Assembly (NCBI GenBank): GCA_033239005.1 | Contig: BSQZ01000018.1 | Location: forward strand, 5,219,536 to 5,283,535 | DNA from: Lamellibrachia satsuma | Taxonomy: Eukaryota > Annelida > Polychaeta > Sabellida > Siboglinidae | Direction: 5' to 3' | Length of the DNA: 64,000 bases | Notes under the pieces: generated by a model | Seen by the model: the letters and a program-made list of their open reading frames with translations, nothing else | Databases searched by the model: none | What the model was told of the DNA's origin: nothing | Position numbers and translations under genes: made by a program | In this document: piece by piece, positions 22,201-37,055 of the stretch | Layout: every line of letters starts with the position of its first letter | How positions within the stretch are numbered: the first letter of the stretch is position 1

Positions 22201-25200
22201 GTTCTAATGATGGCCTCGTTGACTGCGTGTTAAAATGGAAAAACAAACCGTGGTCGTCGATGCCTGTGTTGCTGCCTGTGTTCTATGGATTGGTGGCAAT
22301 AACATAGCTTTCACTACTGGGAATAATGTTGTCACATCATCCTCTTTCAAAGAGATTTTAGCACCAGGATAACACAAGGCTGCACCTTCTCTGGTCTGGA
22401 TCGCAGTCGAAACAAGTTTTCTCGAAGTGAGCAAAGCCATCTGTGCTTCAAAGTTGGCTGTGTAGGGAACTTAAACCAATTACATGTTACTTTATTCTTA
22501 CTACTGCATTACAGTCAAATGCTGCACACAATAAACCATTATGATGTTCGCTTCTAAACAACAGCTGCTGCTGTCAACAGTAGGGCCTACGGTTAATGAA
22601 CGGAAAGTCCCAGTCTCATGATTATTTAGAATAATTCGAATAAATTTTTCAATGTTGTGGAAATGGAAATATACAACAAGATGTAATATAATATGTAGGA
22701 GTTACAATAAGCACTGATATGAAAGTTTCAGACAGTGTGGTATTGCAGCTTCAAAGGGTAATCAAATTCTTGGATTGATTAGAAGAAACATAACATACAA
22801 GGGAAAAAAGTTAATTATACCTCTTTATAAAGCAATAGTTACACCTCATTTAGAATACTGTATACAAGCATGGAGACCATATCGTAAGAAGGATATAGAT
22901 ACGCTTGAACACATACAAAGGAGAGCAACTAAAATGATTCCAGAACTTAGAGACCTTAGTTATGAAGAACGCCTGAAAGAATGTGGTTTAACAACTCTAG
23001 AGACAAGGAGGTTAAGAGGAGATCAGATTGAAGTTTTTAAGATATTGAATGGGTATGAAAATATTGATAGAAATATGTTTTTCTCACTCAAGAAGGATAG
23101 CAGAACTAGAGGACATGAGGTAAAATTAGTAAAGGATCAATGTAGATTGGACATCAGGAAGCACTCGTTCTCACAGAGGACAATAAATGAATGGAACAAA
23201 TTGTCTACAGATTGTGTAACTGCTAGCAGCGTGAATATGTTTAAAAACAAGGTTGACACATATCTCAGGAGGGCGGGTTATAAGTAGATGAACATTGTTG
23301 GACTCTCGATAAGCCAATGGCTTCCTTGTCCACTTGCCATCTGGGCCTTTGGCTTGGATGGCAAATCTTGCCACCCAATCTTGACAGAATAAGTAATACT
23401 TCTACACTACCAAAATGCTCAGGAACCCAAACTATGCAGCAAGTATAATAGCGATCAGTCTCCGTTATCAGTCTCCAAAGTTGTCATCAGCTTGGTAAGC
23501 ATGTTGAGGAGCTTAGGGGAAAGGTGGGTCTTCTGGTGATGTCAGAAAGTGATTGTATTTCCTGCTAACTTAACACTAACAGGGAGTGAATTTCACAGAA
23601 TTGTTTTTGAGTTGTGCATAACCATTTGGCTCAAGTAATTATACTAATGCCACCTGATCCATTCACATTCCCAGTTGACTTACAAGGAGTAGCTTCCCTA
23701 ACACAAACCATAATCAATCTCACCTTTCCCAGACCCTTGCGAGCCCTCTCTATAGTCAGATGCCCGGTCTTCCCTGCCTTCATTTCCTGCACCACCTTGG
23801 AAAACTCTGCCGGCTTCCCACCCTTCTGCTCCAGTTGCTCGATAGGGATAAAGATGGGATCATCCACAAGCTGGAAGAGGCTCAGGATTAAGAGGGTAGT
23901 CAAGTTTGAAATATGTACAGGTGACATTTAATTAATTAATATTTTTTGGGAAACTTTTTGGTAAATTGGCAAAATTCTTTCCATTCATATTTTAAAATAT
24001 TTAGCTAAATTTGCAATGTACATGTGACACCCCCTGTCAGTTGTCTGTCGGTTTTGCTTTCTAATTTAAGGCAGTTTATACAAAAATGAAAACACCAACA
24101 GTGGTGTAATTTTTTTATTTAAACAATTCATTATGGCACCAATTGTCAGTTAAATAATATTGTGCAATACAAAATTTCCATACAATTTTATACAAGCATA
24201 GCTTTTTCTCAGGGTTGACTGAATTACTTTAATGTTGTACTTGAGTAAACGTAGAATTAATTCACCTAAAAACTACTTGAGTAAAAGTAAAAGTACTTTG
24301 TGAAAAAGTACTTGTGTAAAAAGTAAAAGTACAACACTCAGAAATAACAACAAATCATGAGTAATATTAAATAAATTACACAGCTTGCATCTGGCAACTG
24401 TTTTGCAACCACTCTGCCTATAACAAAGTGTTTCCAGACAGCCTTAGCTGGTCAATAGGTCTGCCACCCTTGAACATGGTGCTCACTTGGATGCTTGGAA
24501 AATTACATTATCATTAATGAGAGCTCACAACATCAAATAATTTCTGTTAAATACATAACTTAATTAATGATGAGGCACAATCTCTCTTTTTATCGATCTG
24601 TTCCACTGTGGTATTGGAGGAGCTAGATTGTAAAACAGGATATGTATAGGCAGGTGTGATTGTATCTGAGTAGGTAGAGGGTCAGTCCAGTAGTAGTAGT
24701 AGCCTCTCTGGTCAGAGGTAATACCATCTAGCACTGTCCATAGTAAAATTAACAAAGACATTTGATGCCTAGCTGATGAAGCCTTCTGGCTTGTGAACTC
24801 CCACCTTCTCATGTCTTCCCAGACATGTCTTATCAGCTCACACAAACATTGAAACAACACGCTTTAGCAGCTAGCTGTGTTGGCTACCTGGTACCAGCTG
24901 GGACTAGAACTGATCAGAAGACAGACCATTGCAACAGAGGAATGCCTGTCCCTGACCTGTCCCTGTCAATAAGCCATTGCTGGGAAAAGATGCTGCCAAA
25001 TGGCAGAGTATCAATTCTTTACTCTTTAGTTCTGTAGAGTAATCATTACTATGAATTTATTAAACATCTCAATATGAATTTTATTCGTGAGAGAAAAATT
25101 CTATTTAATGCTGATGCAAGCCGGTAAGGCCGTTGCTGATGATGGGCGAAAATCGGTGTGAAGTTCGATGGCAACGCGCATTCACTCACGAATATCAGAA

Positions 25201-28200
25201 TTGTGTCAGTGTATGGGGATTGTCAACACATTGTCGAAATTGCAAATTTTAATATTTATAACACATATTGGAAACTTACTGATTAATAGTTTATATGATG
25301 CAATGGGGACATTTGCATCATGGTTTGAGATGGCGTTCAAGCGTTGTATGCTCGGAGTGACATTTCATGTCAACGGCCTTTACCTAACCTATGCCAATGT
25401 TTCATTCACTGACGTATATATAAAACAATGGTTGTGTCAATTTCCCAAAGAGAGGTTTGTATGCAAATATGATCGCGAACTGGCATGCGATTGGATGATA
25501 TTTATAGCTTTTGGCCTGGCGACTATGCACAGTTTATGAAAAGTCACTGATGATGGAGCACCACCAGCAGCAGCGGTTTCGCTAAAAATGTAACGAAAAT
25601 ATATTGCGAAGTAAATAAAAATAACATAGTAAAAATTCATGTTACTTTAAATAAAACTACTTCGTTACAAGTAAAAGTATTTAGTAAAAATTCTACTTCG
25701 TTACATGCCAACCCTGTTGTCTCTTAATTGCGATTGCCTATAATGACTAGCTTGAGATAATTATAATAATATTCATCTCTATATTGTTATATTCACCAAA
25801 AACTTGCTGATGATTTCTAAACTGACAGCGGGTGTCTTAGCATTGTTTCGTGTCATCAGCTTTCACAACCCTCATACTACAATTGTAGGTAAAAGATGAC
25901 ACATATATGTATATGAAATTGCCACATGTGGGCCATCTTTCTTACGTTGGTGCTGGGCTTGAGACGGGGGTGGAATATGGTTTCACCCTGTTTGTTTATG
26001 AGGAAGGAGTAGACCGTGCCCCACTGGTGGTGACTAAGGAAGTTCTCCGTCTCCTCCAGGGTAGCGTCTATCCCGGCCACACCTATTGTTCTACAACACA
26101 AGGATGCGGTGTACTTACAGGTACAGTGAGCTTGTAGCATACGTATGACTGTCATGCTGGATGGACGGTTAGCACGTTATGTTGGAGACTACAGACCGCC
26201 GAGTTATTCCAGACTGCCAATGTGTGTAGCATACGTATGACTGTCATGCTGGATGGATGGTTAGCATGTTATGTTGGAGACTACAGACCACCGAGTTATT
26301 CCAGACTGCCAATGTGTGTAGCATACGTATGACTGTCATGCTGGATGGACGGTTAGCACGTTATGTTGGAGACTACAGACCGCCGAGTTATTCCAGACTG
26401 CCAATGTGTGTAGCATACGTATGACTGTCATGCTGGATGGATGGTTAGCACGTTATGTTGGAGACTACAGACCGCCGAGTTATTCCAGACTGCCAATGTG
26501 TGTAGCATACGTATGACTGTCATGCTGGATGGACGGTTAGCACGTTATGTTGGAGACTACAGACCGCCGAGTTATTCCAGACTGCCAATGTGTGTAGCAT
26601 ACGTATGACTGTCATGCTGGATGGATGGTTAGCACGTTATGTTGGAGACTACAGACCGCCGAGTTATTCCAGACTGCCAATGTGTGTAGCATACGTATGA
26701 CTGTCATGCTGGATGGATGGTTAGCACGTTATGTTGGAGACTACAGACCGCCGAGTTATTCCAGACTGCCAATGTGTGTAGCTGGATGGTTGGGTTGTTG
26801 GGTTTTTGAATGAAATGGTTGATGTCTGGATCATGGAAAGGTGGATGTCTGGATCATGGAAAGGTGGATGGATGTGGTGATGGATCATGGAAAAGTAAAT
26901 CAATAGAAAAGTGGGTAGAGTGAAAGATGGATGGTTGAATCGTGAAAAATGGATGAATGATAGGTAGATTGTGTGGATAGATGGATGTGTAGATGGATGG
27001 ATAAACAAATGGATTGATGTGGGAACAAGTAAATGAATAAGAACCCGCTGTCACAAAAACCATCCAGTCTTTGTGGTGAGGCAAACCATTTTATGTTGGA
27101 AATGATGGGCTATATAAATTGCAACATAGCTATTTCATGAGAAAATGAATTTTAAACCAGTTAATATAACACAATGCTGTTGAATTAAGAGCACTCTGTC
27201 AGCCAACTTAAACCTATCTCAATATGTTTTCTGTTTACTCACCTGCCATCCACCTTGCTGATACATGCCACGACATAGGTGACCATGAGACCGAGGCCCC
27301 ATGCATCAAGATAGGGAGACGTCCACAGACCCTCAGTGTTCTTGGCATTACTAGACAGGAAGTCAAAGTAGTTGCTCATCTCTGAGATGAGGTTCTCTCC
27401 ACTGGTCAGTTTCTTCATGCTGCCCCGGTGGTCACAGGCGAGACGTCCAGGGAACACCTCACCATCGTCTATGGTCAGGTAGCTGAAGATACGAGCCTGC
27501 AGAGAGGGAAACTGGGTAGTAAGGTAACACATATCTGTCCATCCATCTATCTGTTCGTCTATCTATCTGCCCGGCCATCCATCCTTTGGTCTGTCTGTCC
27601 ATCCATCTGTCTGTTCATCTATCTATCTATCTATCTGACCATCCATCCTTTTGTCTGTTTGTCCATCCACCTGTCTGTTCACCTATCTATCTGTCTGACC
27701 ATCCATCCTTTGGTCTGTATGTCCATCCATCTGTCTGTTCATCTATCTACCTATACATCCAACCATCCATCTGGTCCATCCATCCATTCATGGGTCCATC
27801 CGTCTGCCTGTCCATCCATGTGTATGCTTGTCTGTCAGATCATCCATATCTTTCCATCCATCCGTTTGTCTGTGTTTCCATCTGTCTGTCTGTCAGCAGT
27901 CTACTGGACACAATATCTGATACAGTTGAATGACCTATACCTTCCTATTTAAAGATTTATGTAAATAGTGATATAGATACCTGTGGGTTCATATGTTCAT
28001 TCCTATTGTGTGCGACGTCCCATGCCTTTGACCAATTGTATTTGCAGATGGGGCCAGGAACGTAGCCACTCCGGGTGTAGTAACCTATTAATTAATGTAT
28101 GTATTTATTAACAATTGATATATTCACTACAAGATTTAACAAGACTACAATCTAAAACAAAACTACAATCCAAAACAAGACTACTATCCAAAACAAGACT

Positions 28201-31200
28201 ACAATCCAAAACAAAATTACAATCCAAAACAAAACTACAATCCAAAACAAGACTACAATCCAAAACAAGACTACAATCTAAAACAAAACTACAATCCAAA
28301 ACAAGACTACAATCCAAAACAAGACTACAATCCAAAACAAGACTACAATCCAAAACAAAACTACAATCAAAAACAAGACTACAATCCAAAACAAAACTAC
28401 AATCCAAAACAAAACTACAATCCAAACAAGACTACAATCCAAAACAAGACCAAAGATGACAATTGGACAAAGAAGACATTGTCTTATCAAGAGTTCAAAA
28501 ATGTTTCATCTATGTATAACCCACTCTCCTGGGATATTTGTCAACTTTGTTTTTAAACATATTCACGCTGCTAGCATTTACACAATATGTAGATAATTTT
28601 TTCCATTCATTTATTGTCCTCTGTGAAAAAGAGTATTTCCTGATATCCAATCTACACTGATCCTTTATGAATGTTACCTCATGTCCTCAAGTTCTATTAT
28701 CTTTCTTGAGTGAAAAAAAATATTTCTATCAATATTTTCATACCCATTCAATATCTGAAAAACATCAATTTTATCTCATATCAACCTTGTCTCTGGTTTT
28801 GTTAGACCACATTCTTTTAGGCATTCATTCAAGTGTATCTGTATCCTTCTTATGATACGGCCTCCAAGCTTGTATACAGTATTCTAAATGAGGTCTCACT
28901 ATTGCTTTATGCACAAGTATAATTAGCTCTTTTTTCCGTACATGCATGTACACCAAAATGCTAGAACTGACAGACAGCCAAAACAGGACAGTCTGCCAAA
29001 CAGCAGCTGTCAGCAAGCTACACTGCGCCCCCGTCTGGCGTAAATGACCGCCCAGTCATCAACAACAGAAACAGATACTGCCATCTCGACCCTGTTTCAA
29101 CTGCGGTGAAATGCCCCACCCAAGGAGTTGAGTGCTCCAAATGTTACCAGTTGCATCACTTTGCTCGATGGTGTAAGAGCTGCACAAGCACATGCCCGCT
29201 GCACGGCCTATGAAGTGCTGCGAGCAATGCGTAAATCACTTGGCCAAAGCTGAGGACTATGATAGTCACGAGTATATTTACTCCATCAACGCCATCAGCT
29301 CGGATATCACCCCTACCCCACGCTCGGGTGACAGTCGACAACATTGAGCTAAACACGCTGATCTACACTGGAGCCAGCATCAACGTGATCGATGAAGAGA
29401 AGTTCACGCAGTTCCACCCAACACTATTTCGGGGAAAGACTAAGATAGTGGTGTATGGGTCAACTACGAAAATTGTTCACCTAGGCCAATTTGACGCAAC
29501 GCATCGTATGCTGAACTTGAGGCGACATGCAGCAATGCATCTTCAGCTAAGAAGACCCCTGAACCCTGGCAATGATCGTGACTGAGGAAGACGCCCACAC
29601 ATCTCGATGTTTATGAACTGGTGAAACAGTGTTAGATGTTTAAGAACCGGCTAAATAGCGAACATTAATAATACAATTCTATTTGGACAATCTAGAAATA
29701 ATATTCAGCCACGAATGACTATCTTCGACTTGACAGACATTGTCTGTACTAGTGACTATCTCTTTGACTAGTTAGAAATTGTTAGTTCTATATTATTCTA
29801 AAGAGATTATATAAGCAACTTGCGGAGGAATGTAGTGTTCTTATACACGCATCACCTAGACGGTGCCAACGTATATGCCCCTCAGCCCTGGCTTACAAAT
29901 GTAACTAATGGGTATATAGCGTAGTGCTAGGCCCCACTGCTATAGTCAGAGATGATAAGCACACAACACAAGACCATCCTCTTTCTTATCTATATAAACG
30001 ACCTACCTAACAGCCTCAAATCAACTGTCAGCAATGCTGATGACACTATTATCTACATGACAATATCCAACAGTACTGATGCGACAGCCCTTCAACAAGA
30101 TCTAGACAAATTGGCCACATGGAGTTCCATCCCCAGAAATGTAGTGTCCTAAACATAACCAGATCCCATAACCCCAAATACAAATGATATACTCTTCACT
30201 GCTACATACTCGTAAAGGAGGACAACTATCTTGGTGTGTTCATAAATAAAACACTGTCCTGGAATGACCATATTGATGGTGTCACAAAAAAGTAAATGCA
30301 TCCTTAGCTTTCCTACAAAGAAATTTCAAAGTTGGCCAGGAAAAATAAAAACCCAGTGTTATTTCACCTTTCACCCAACTTTTACCCCCTGTGAGGCCCT
30401 CTTTACACACGCATTCCAAAGCCTTTCAACTCCCCTTAATCACTAAGCAATTCATCCTGTACAGCTTCTTACCCCGTACAATAACTGGAACAACCTGCCA
30501 GCCAACGCAGCTACAGTGCCTAGTTTGGAGATTTTCAGACAGAAGATCTCCAGCTTGCAACATTAATTGATATTGCAGTTTCACATTATCTCTTTCCATC
30601 CATCCGTTTGTCTGTGTTTCCATCTGTCTGTCTGTCAGCAGTCTACTGGACACAATATCTGATACAGTTGAATGACCTATACCTTCCTATTTAAAGATTT
30701 ATGTAAATAGTGATATAGATACCTGTGGGTTCATATGTTCATTCCTATTGTGTGCGACGTCCCATGCCTTTGACCAATTGTATTTGCAGATGGGGCCAGG
30801 AACGTAGCCACTCCGGGTGTAGTAACCTATTAATTAATGTATGTATTTATTAACAATTGATATATTCACTACAAGATTTAACAAGACTACAATCTAAAAC
30901 AAAACTACAATCCAAAACAAGACTACTATCCAAAACAAGACTACAATCCAAAACAAAATTACAATCCAAAACAAGACTACAATCCAAAACAAAACTACAA
31001 TCCAAAACAAGACTACAATCCAAAACAAGACTACAATCTAAAACAAAACTACAATCCAAAACAAGACTACAATCCAAAACAAAACTACAATCCAAAACAA
31101 GACTACAATCCAAAACAAGACTACAATCCAAAACAAAACTACAATCCAAAACAAGACTACAATCCAAAACAAAACTACAATCCAAAACAAAACTACAATC

Positions 31201-33473
31201 CAAACAAGACTACAATCCAAAACAAGACCAAAGATGACAATTGGACAAAGAAGACATTGTCTTATCAAGAGTTCAAAAATGTTTCATCTATGTATAAGTC
31301 CCACTCTCCTGGGATATTTGTCAACTTTGTTTTTAAACATATTCACGCTGCTAGCATTTACACAATATGTAGATAATTTTTTCCATTCATTTATTGTCCT
31401 CTGTGAAAAAGAGTATTTCCTGATATCCAATCTACACTGATCCTTTATGAATGTTACCTCATGTCCTCAAGTTCTATTATCTTTCTTGAGTGAAAAAAAA
31501 TATTTCTATCAATATTTTCATACCCATTCAATATCTGAAAAACATCAGTTTTATCTCATATCAACCTTGTCTCTGGTTTTGTTAGACCACATTCTTTTAG
31601 GCATTCATTCAAGTGTATCTGTATCCTTCTTATGATACGGCCTCCAAGCTTGTATACAGTATTCTAAATGAGGTCTCACTATTGCTTTATGCACAAGTAT
31701 AATTAGCTCTTTTTTCCGTACATGCATGTACACCAAAATGCTGGAACTGACAGACAGCCAAAACAGGACAGTCTGCCAAACAGCAGCTGTCAGCAAGCTA
31801 CACTGCGCCCCCGCCTGGCGTAAACGACCGCCCAGTCATCAACAACAGAAACAGATACTGCCATCTCGACCCTGTTTCAACTGCGGTGAAATGCCCCACC
31901 CAAGGAGTTGAGTGCTCCAAATGTTACCAGTTGCATCACTTCGCTCGATGGTGTAAGAGCTGCACAAGCACATGCCCGCTGCACGGCCTATGAAGTGCTG
32001 CGAGCAATGCGTAAATCACTTGGCCAAAGCTGAGGACTATGATAGTCACGAGTATATTTACTCCATCAACGCCATCAGCTCGGATATCACCCCTACCCCA
32101 CGCTCGGGTGACAGTCAACAACATTGAGCTAAACATGCTGATCTACACTGGAGCCAGCATCAACGTGATCGATGAAGAGAAGTTCACGCAGTTCCACCCA
32201 ACACTATTTTGGGGAAAGACTAAGATAGTGGTGTATGGGTCAACTACGAAAATTGTTCACCTAGGCCAATTTGACGCAACGCATCGTATGCTGAACTTGA
32301 GGCGACATGTAGCAATGCATCTTCAGCTAAGAAGACCCCTGAACCCTGGCAATGATCGTGACTGAGGAAGACGCCCACACATCTCGATGTTTATGAACTG
32401 GTGAAACAGTGTTAGATGTTTAAGAACCGGCTAAATAGCGAACATTAATAATACAATTCTATTTGGACAATCTAGAAATAATATTCAGCCACGAATGACT
32501 ATCTTCGACTTGACAGACATTGTCTGTACTAGTGACTATCTCTTTGACTAGTTAGAAATTGTTAGTTCTATATTATACTAAAGAGATTATATAAGCAACT
32601 TGCGGAGGAATGTAGTGTTCTTATACACGCATCACCTAGACGGTGCCAACGTATATGCCCCTCAGCCCTGGCTTACAAATGTAACTAATGGGTATATAGC
32701 GTAGTGCTAGGCCCCACTGCTATAGACAGAGATGACAAGCACACAACACAACACCATCCTCTTTCTTATCTATATAAACGACCTACCTAACAGCCTCAAA
32801 TCAACTGTCAGCAATGCTGATGACACTATTATCTACATGACAATATCCAACAGTACTGATGCGACAGCCCTTCAACAAGATCTAGACAAATTGGCCACAT
32901 GGAGTTCCATCCCCAGAACTGTAGTGTCCTAAACATAACCAGATCCCATAACCCCAAATACAAATGATATACTCTTCACTGCTACATACTCGTAAAGGAG
33001 GACAACTATCTTGGTGTGTTCATAAATAAAACACTGTCCTGGAATGACCATATTGATGGTGTCACAAAAAAGTAAATGCATCCTTAGCTTTCCTACAAGG
33101 AAATCTCAAAGTTGGCCAGGAAAAATAAAAACCCAGTGTTATTTCACCTTTCACCCAACTTTTACCCCCTGTGAGGCCCTATTTACACACGCATTCCAAA
33201 GCCTTTCAACTCCCCTTAATCACTAAGCAATTCATCCTGTACAGCTTCTTACCCCGTACAATAACTGGAACAACCTGCCAGCCAACGCAGCTACAGTGCC
33301 TAGTTTGGAGATTTTCAGACAGAAGATCTCCAGCTTGCAACATTAATTGATATTGCAGTTTCACATTATCAACTTTTCTCTTTCTTCCAAATATTTTATT
33401 ACTTTCTCTTACAGTACTTTAGCACGTGTGCACACACACCGAGTATATAAGCCTTGAAGATAGGGTTGACTTT

Positions 33474-33537
<64 letters not shown>

Positions 33538-36500
33538 CATATACACTGTGTTGCTGTATTATATAATTTTACGTCAATAATATTTATATAAATTTTTAGT
33601 ATAACAAAATATACATTATATACATATTTCTATGCATTTGTAATAAAATATATAAAATATATAAAAACATTATTAAAGACTTTTTATATTTTTTATAAGA
33701 TAGATGTATATAAAATATAAACATATGCACATATATTGCATTGTTTGCAATTGTTCATAACTACAAATGAAAAAGTACCATTTATTACAACACACCACAA
33801 CACTACGCCACAACACAAATATGTGGGCATAATAATAAGCATGTGGCAACTGGGGTACAGGGCAACTGTACCACACAGTCGTTTACAACTAGGGTACAGG
33901 GCACATACAGGCAACTATACCACACAGTCATTTACAACTAGGGTACAGGGCACATCCAGGCAACTATACCACACAGTCATTTACAACTAGGGTACAGGGC
34001 ACATACCAGCAACTGTACCACACAGTCATTTACAACTAGGGTACAGGGCACATACCAGCAACTGTACCACACAGTCATTCACAACTAGGGTACAGGGCAC
34101 ATACCAGCAACTGTACCACACAGTCATCAACAACTAGGGTACAGAGCACATACCAGCAACTGTACCACACAGTCATTTACAACTGGGGTACAGGGCACAT
34201 ACCAGCAACTGAGCTACATAGTCATTGACAACTAGGGTACAGGGCACATACCAGCAACTGCGCCAAACAGTCATTGACAACCAGGGTACAGGGCACATAC
34301 CAGCAACTGTACCACACAGTCATTGACAACTAGGGTACAGGGCACATACAGACAACTTGAGTAGTCAACTTCACTGTTGGAGTTATAACAACTAGAATAA
34401 GATAGAAACATTCCTCCCACAACTCTACATATACAACTAAATGTGTACAGCTAATTACACCAATAACTTAAGCACAAATCTAGATACAACACAATCTACA
34501 TACAACACTGTGTCTCAGAACAAATGTACTCATCTACAAATAAAAGGTACAGAATTCTCAGCATCCTCACAACATGGTGGCCAACTACAATTCCAACCTA
34601 ATACAGAGGATCATGTGGGACAGACCTGGTCCACATCTGACCTCTTCTCCATCCGTGTCCTTGCCGTCCGTCACGAATATGATCACTGACTGACAGCCCG
34701 TCTTGGCCTTGCCATTGAGCAGGTCAAAGGCCACCTCGAATCCCCTCCTGGCCCGCCATAACAACAACAGTTTGCCTGACCGCTCAGCAATAACTGTCAT
34801 GGGGTATTAACTATCTCACAATACTACAACATGTGTTTCTGGTGGGAAATTAAACTGCACAGGGAAATGACTGCAGGTGGAGATTCTTGTGCAAGCCTAT
34901 ATGCCACATGAAAAGGATAATTAAGTAAGAAAATGACTCATGGAGAATTTACATTACTCAGAACCAAGAAGATGTATCGAGTTTTAATTAAATAATCACT
35001 GATTAAAAAGTATGATCCTTATGGTACTGCATCCCATAGAATTTCTCCAGGCGTGTGCTTCACAACCTTTCAATTTTGAATTGCGATCTTAAATACATAC
35101 AATAAACAAATTTTATTATAATATTAACAAAATTATATGTAGAATCTACATTTTACACTTCGATCAACTCAAAAGTGACATGCCTCATCTGCATAGGATA
35201 AGCACAACAGTAAAGTGCCACAAAGCCATGAAACACTGTTGAATTCATTAGAACTAAGATGATACTATCATTATTGCCAAACACTCACTCTAGCTCACTG
35301 GTTCCTCCTGGCTCTAGTTTGAATGTCTTCTCAATCAAGTCTTTTCTGTGTGCTACAGTCGCAGGCACGAGACGCTCCTGCTGGCAACTGAGGACTTTGG
35401 TGGAGAAATAATGCCACCTGGCAACATATACACCTTACACACAGCGTCCTAATCCAGGACAGGTTGGCAATAAACCAATATATACATGAAAACTGGCCAA
35501 CTTAAAACTGGCAGAGAGACAGACTGCTGGAGAGATAGGATGATTGGCAGATAATAATAATAATAATAATAATACCTTTACCTGGTCCAAAGATATGGAT
35601 ATACATTTGATAAAACTACGGCAAGGAGTTAAAAATACAAAGTACAAAAACCTGCAAGAAAAAATGGATGAATATGGTACACAGATGGTGGCTACACCAA
35701 CACAGGCTACAGTCTACACAGACTTACTGTTACATAACCACCAACATGGTTACATGGCACCAGTGACCCGTTCATACTGATCTTCACAAACGCATCTTTG
35801 TAAGTATCAGTGTGATTAAGAAAAATATTTTTATTTATGACAACTTGGAAGTTTGTTTGAATAGAGAGGGGGGAATGGAAAGGAGAGCAAGGAAAGAAAA
35901 AAGATAGTAGAGGGAGAAGAGAGGGGGAGAGGGAGGAGCAAGGCGCAGTGGCAGTAAGAGTAGGGGGTAAACTGAAATAGAGATGATATAGGAAAACAGC
36001 ACATATTAACTATTTCTGATTTGACAGTCTCAGGATATATTTTCGAATGTTTAGAATTAGTTGTCGACCTATAGACTTACTTGCCAACTTCGTCCCAATG
36101 ACTGGCCCGGGCGCAGATCACATTGACATAGTCTTGCTTTGTCAGGGTATTAATGACAGTTTTTGCAACGCCCTGTGCAATTGTAAACTTCTCACCCTTC
36201 ATTGAGAGGCTGCAATGAGAGGTGCATTATGGAACATGTGCAGGATGCCATCTCAAAACATCACTGTAAACCAAACTGGTCATTTAACCTCAGACCACCT
36301 CTCCTACATGACTTTTGATTACATTGAACTGTGGATACCCATGACCTCTTCTTTCATGCTGTAATCATCACATACCATTCAGGGGGTCTTCCAGGGGGTA
36401 AAGTGTACAGTGCTTTGATGAAATGGTGCAAAACTGCCAAATATGGATGAGACAACTACTGATTTCACATATTACACACTGAGTTCATACATGCTAAAAT

Positions 36501-37023
36501 ATTTTGAAGTATTTAAAAAAGTATTTAAATATTTCAAATACCTCGTAGTGTATTTGAAATGAACATTTCTGATGTTACAAATAATATATAGCTAATCTAT
36601 TTTAAATGCACCACAGGTATTTGACAACATGTGTTCCCATGATGCAATGGGTTAGATGCAAACACCACTCGTGAATTAATATGAATTACCTGCAGTCTAG
36701 GATGATGATGACATCCTTAGGTCCGCCTGTTGCTGCTATATACCAGGGTCTCACTCGGGGGTCATAGTCATTATAGAAGCCAGCAAAGTTGGTGTCCCAT
36801 TCTCGGCCTGGGTACATCCGGGTTAGGCCCACGTTCGACCCAAAATACTGCCATCTGCACCGAAATGCCAAGTACACCAAACAGGTATGACATTATACTC
36901 ATGAGTTAATTCCACAATGATTTGCCATAGCAATAGACAGGAAACAAACTTGTAGGTTAGGAAAAGTGCAGGTATTATCCAGGTATTATCATAAACATAT
37001 ATTAACAAATATATACACACGCA

Positions 37024-37055
<32 letters not shown>

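Larger units (their letters stand above)
27849..30590. repeat. Tandem segmental duplication, unit A
   Basis: A 2742-bp unit directly followed by a second copy at 30591-33370. The shared left edge is tctttccatccatccg and the shared right edge is tgcagtttcacattatc. Sampled stretches differ by a few scattered substitutions per several hundred bases. Each unit holds, left to right: VWFA/cache exon 9, an 18-bp array, antisense LINE family X, Ty3/gypsy gag-protease remains with an LTR-like segment, and LINE reverse transcriptase fragments. Confidence 0.93.
30591..33370. repeat. Tandem segmental duplication, unit B
   Basis: A 2780-bp copy of 27849-30590. The offset is 2742 bp at the left and 2780 bp after the 18-bp array, which is two units longer here; two further bases are added near 31298. 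Contents and order equal unit A. Unit B is followed by unique DNA (aacttttctctttcttcc). Confidence 0.93.

Noticed and set aside
27428..27952. Plus-strand frame with repeated SIHLSVHLS
   Set aside because: Low-complexity ccatc/tctg tract and antisense of VWFA/cache exon 10.
28115..28459. Lys/Gln/Ser-rich frame (LQSKTR repeats)
   Set aside because: The 18-bp array; 18 is a multiple of three, so frames stay open without selection.
29259..29585. A functional retropepsin gene
   Set aside because: The catalytic triad has Tyr for Asp, the flanking gag is frameshifted, and both duplicated copies share the damage.
34642..34747. Exon 8 ending at the stronger-looking donor GAG|gtcaga (34641)
   Set aside because: It would end in phase 0 and force exon 9 into a frame with a stop; the donor gtctgt 16 bp further keeps the frame.
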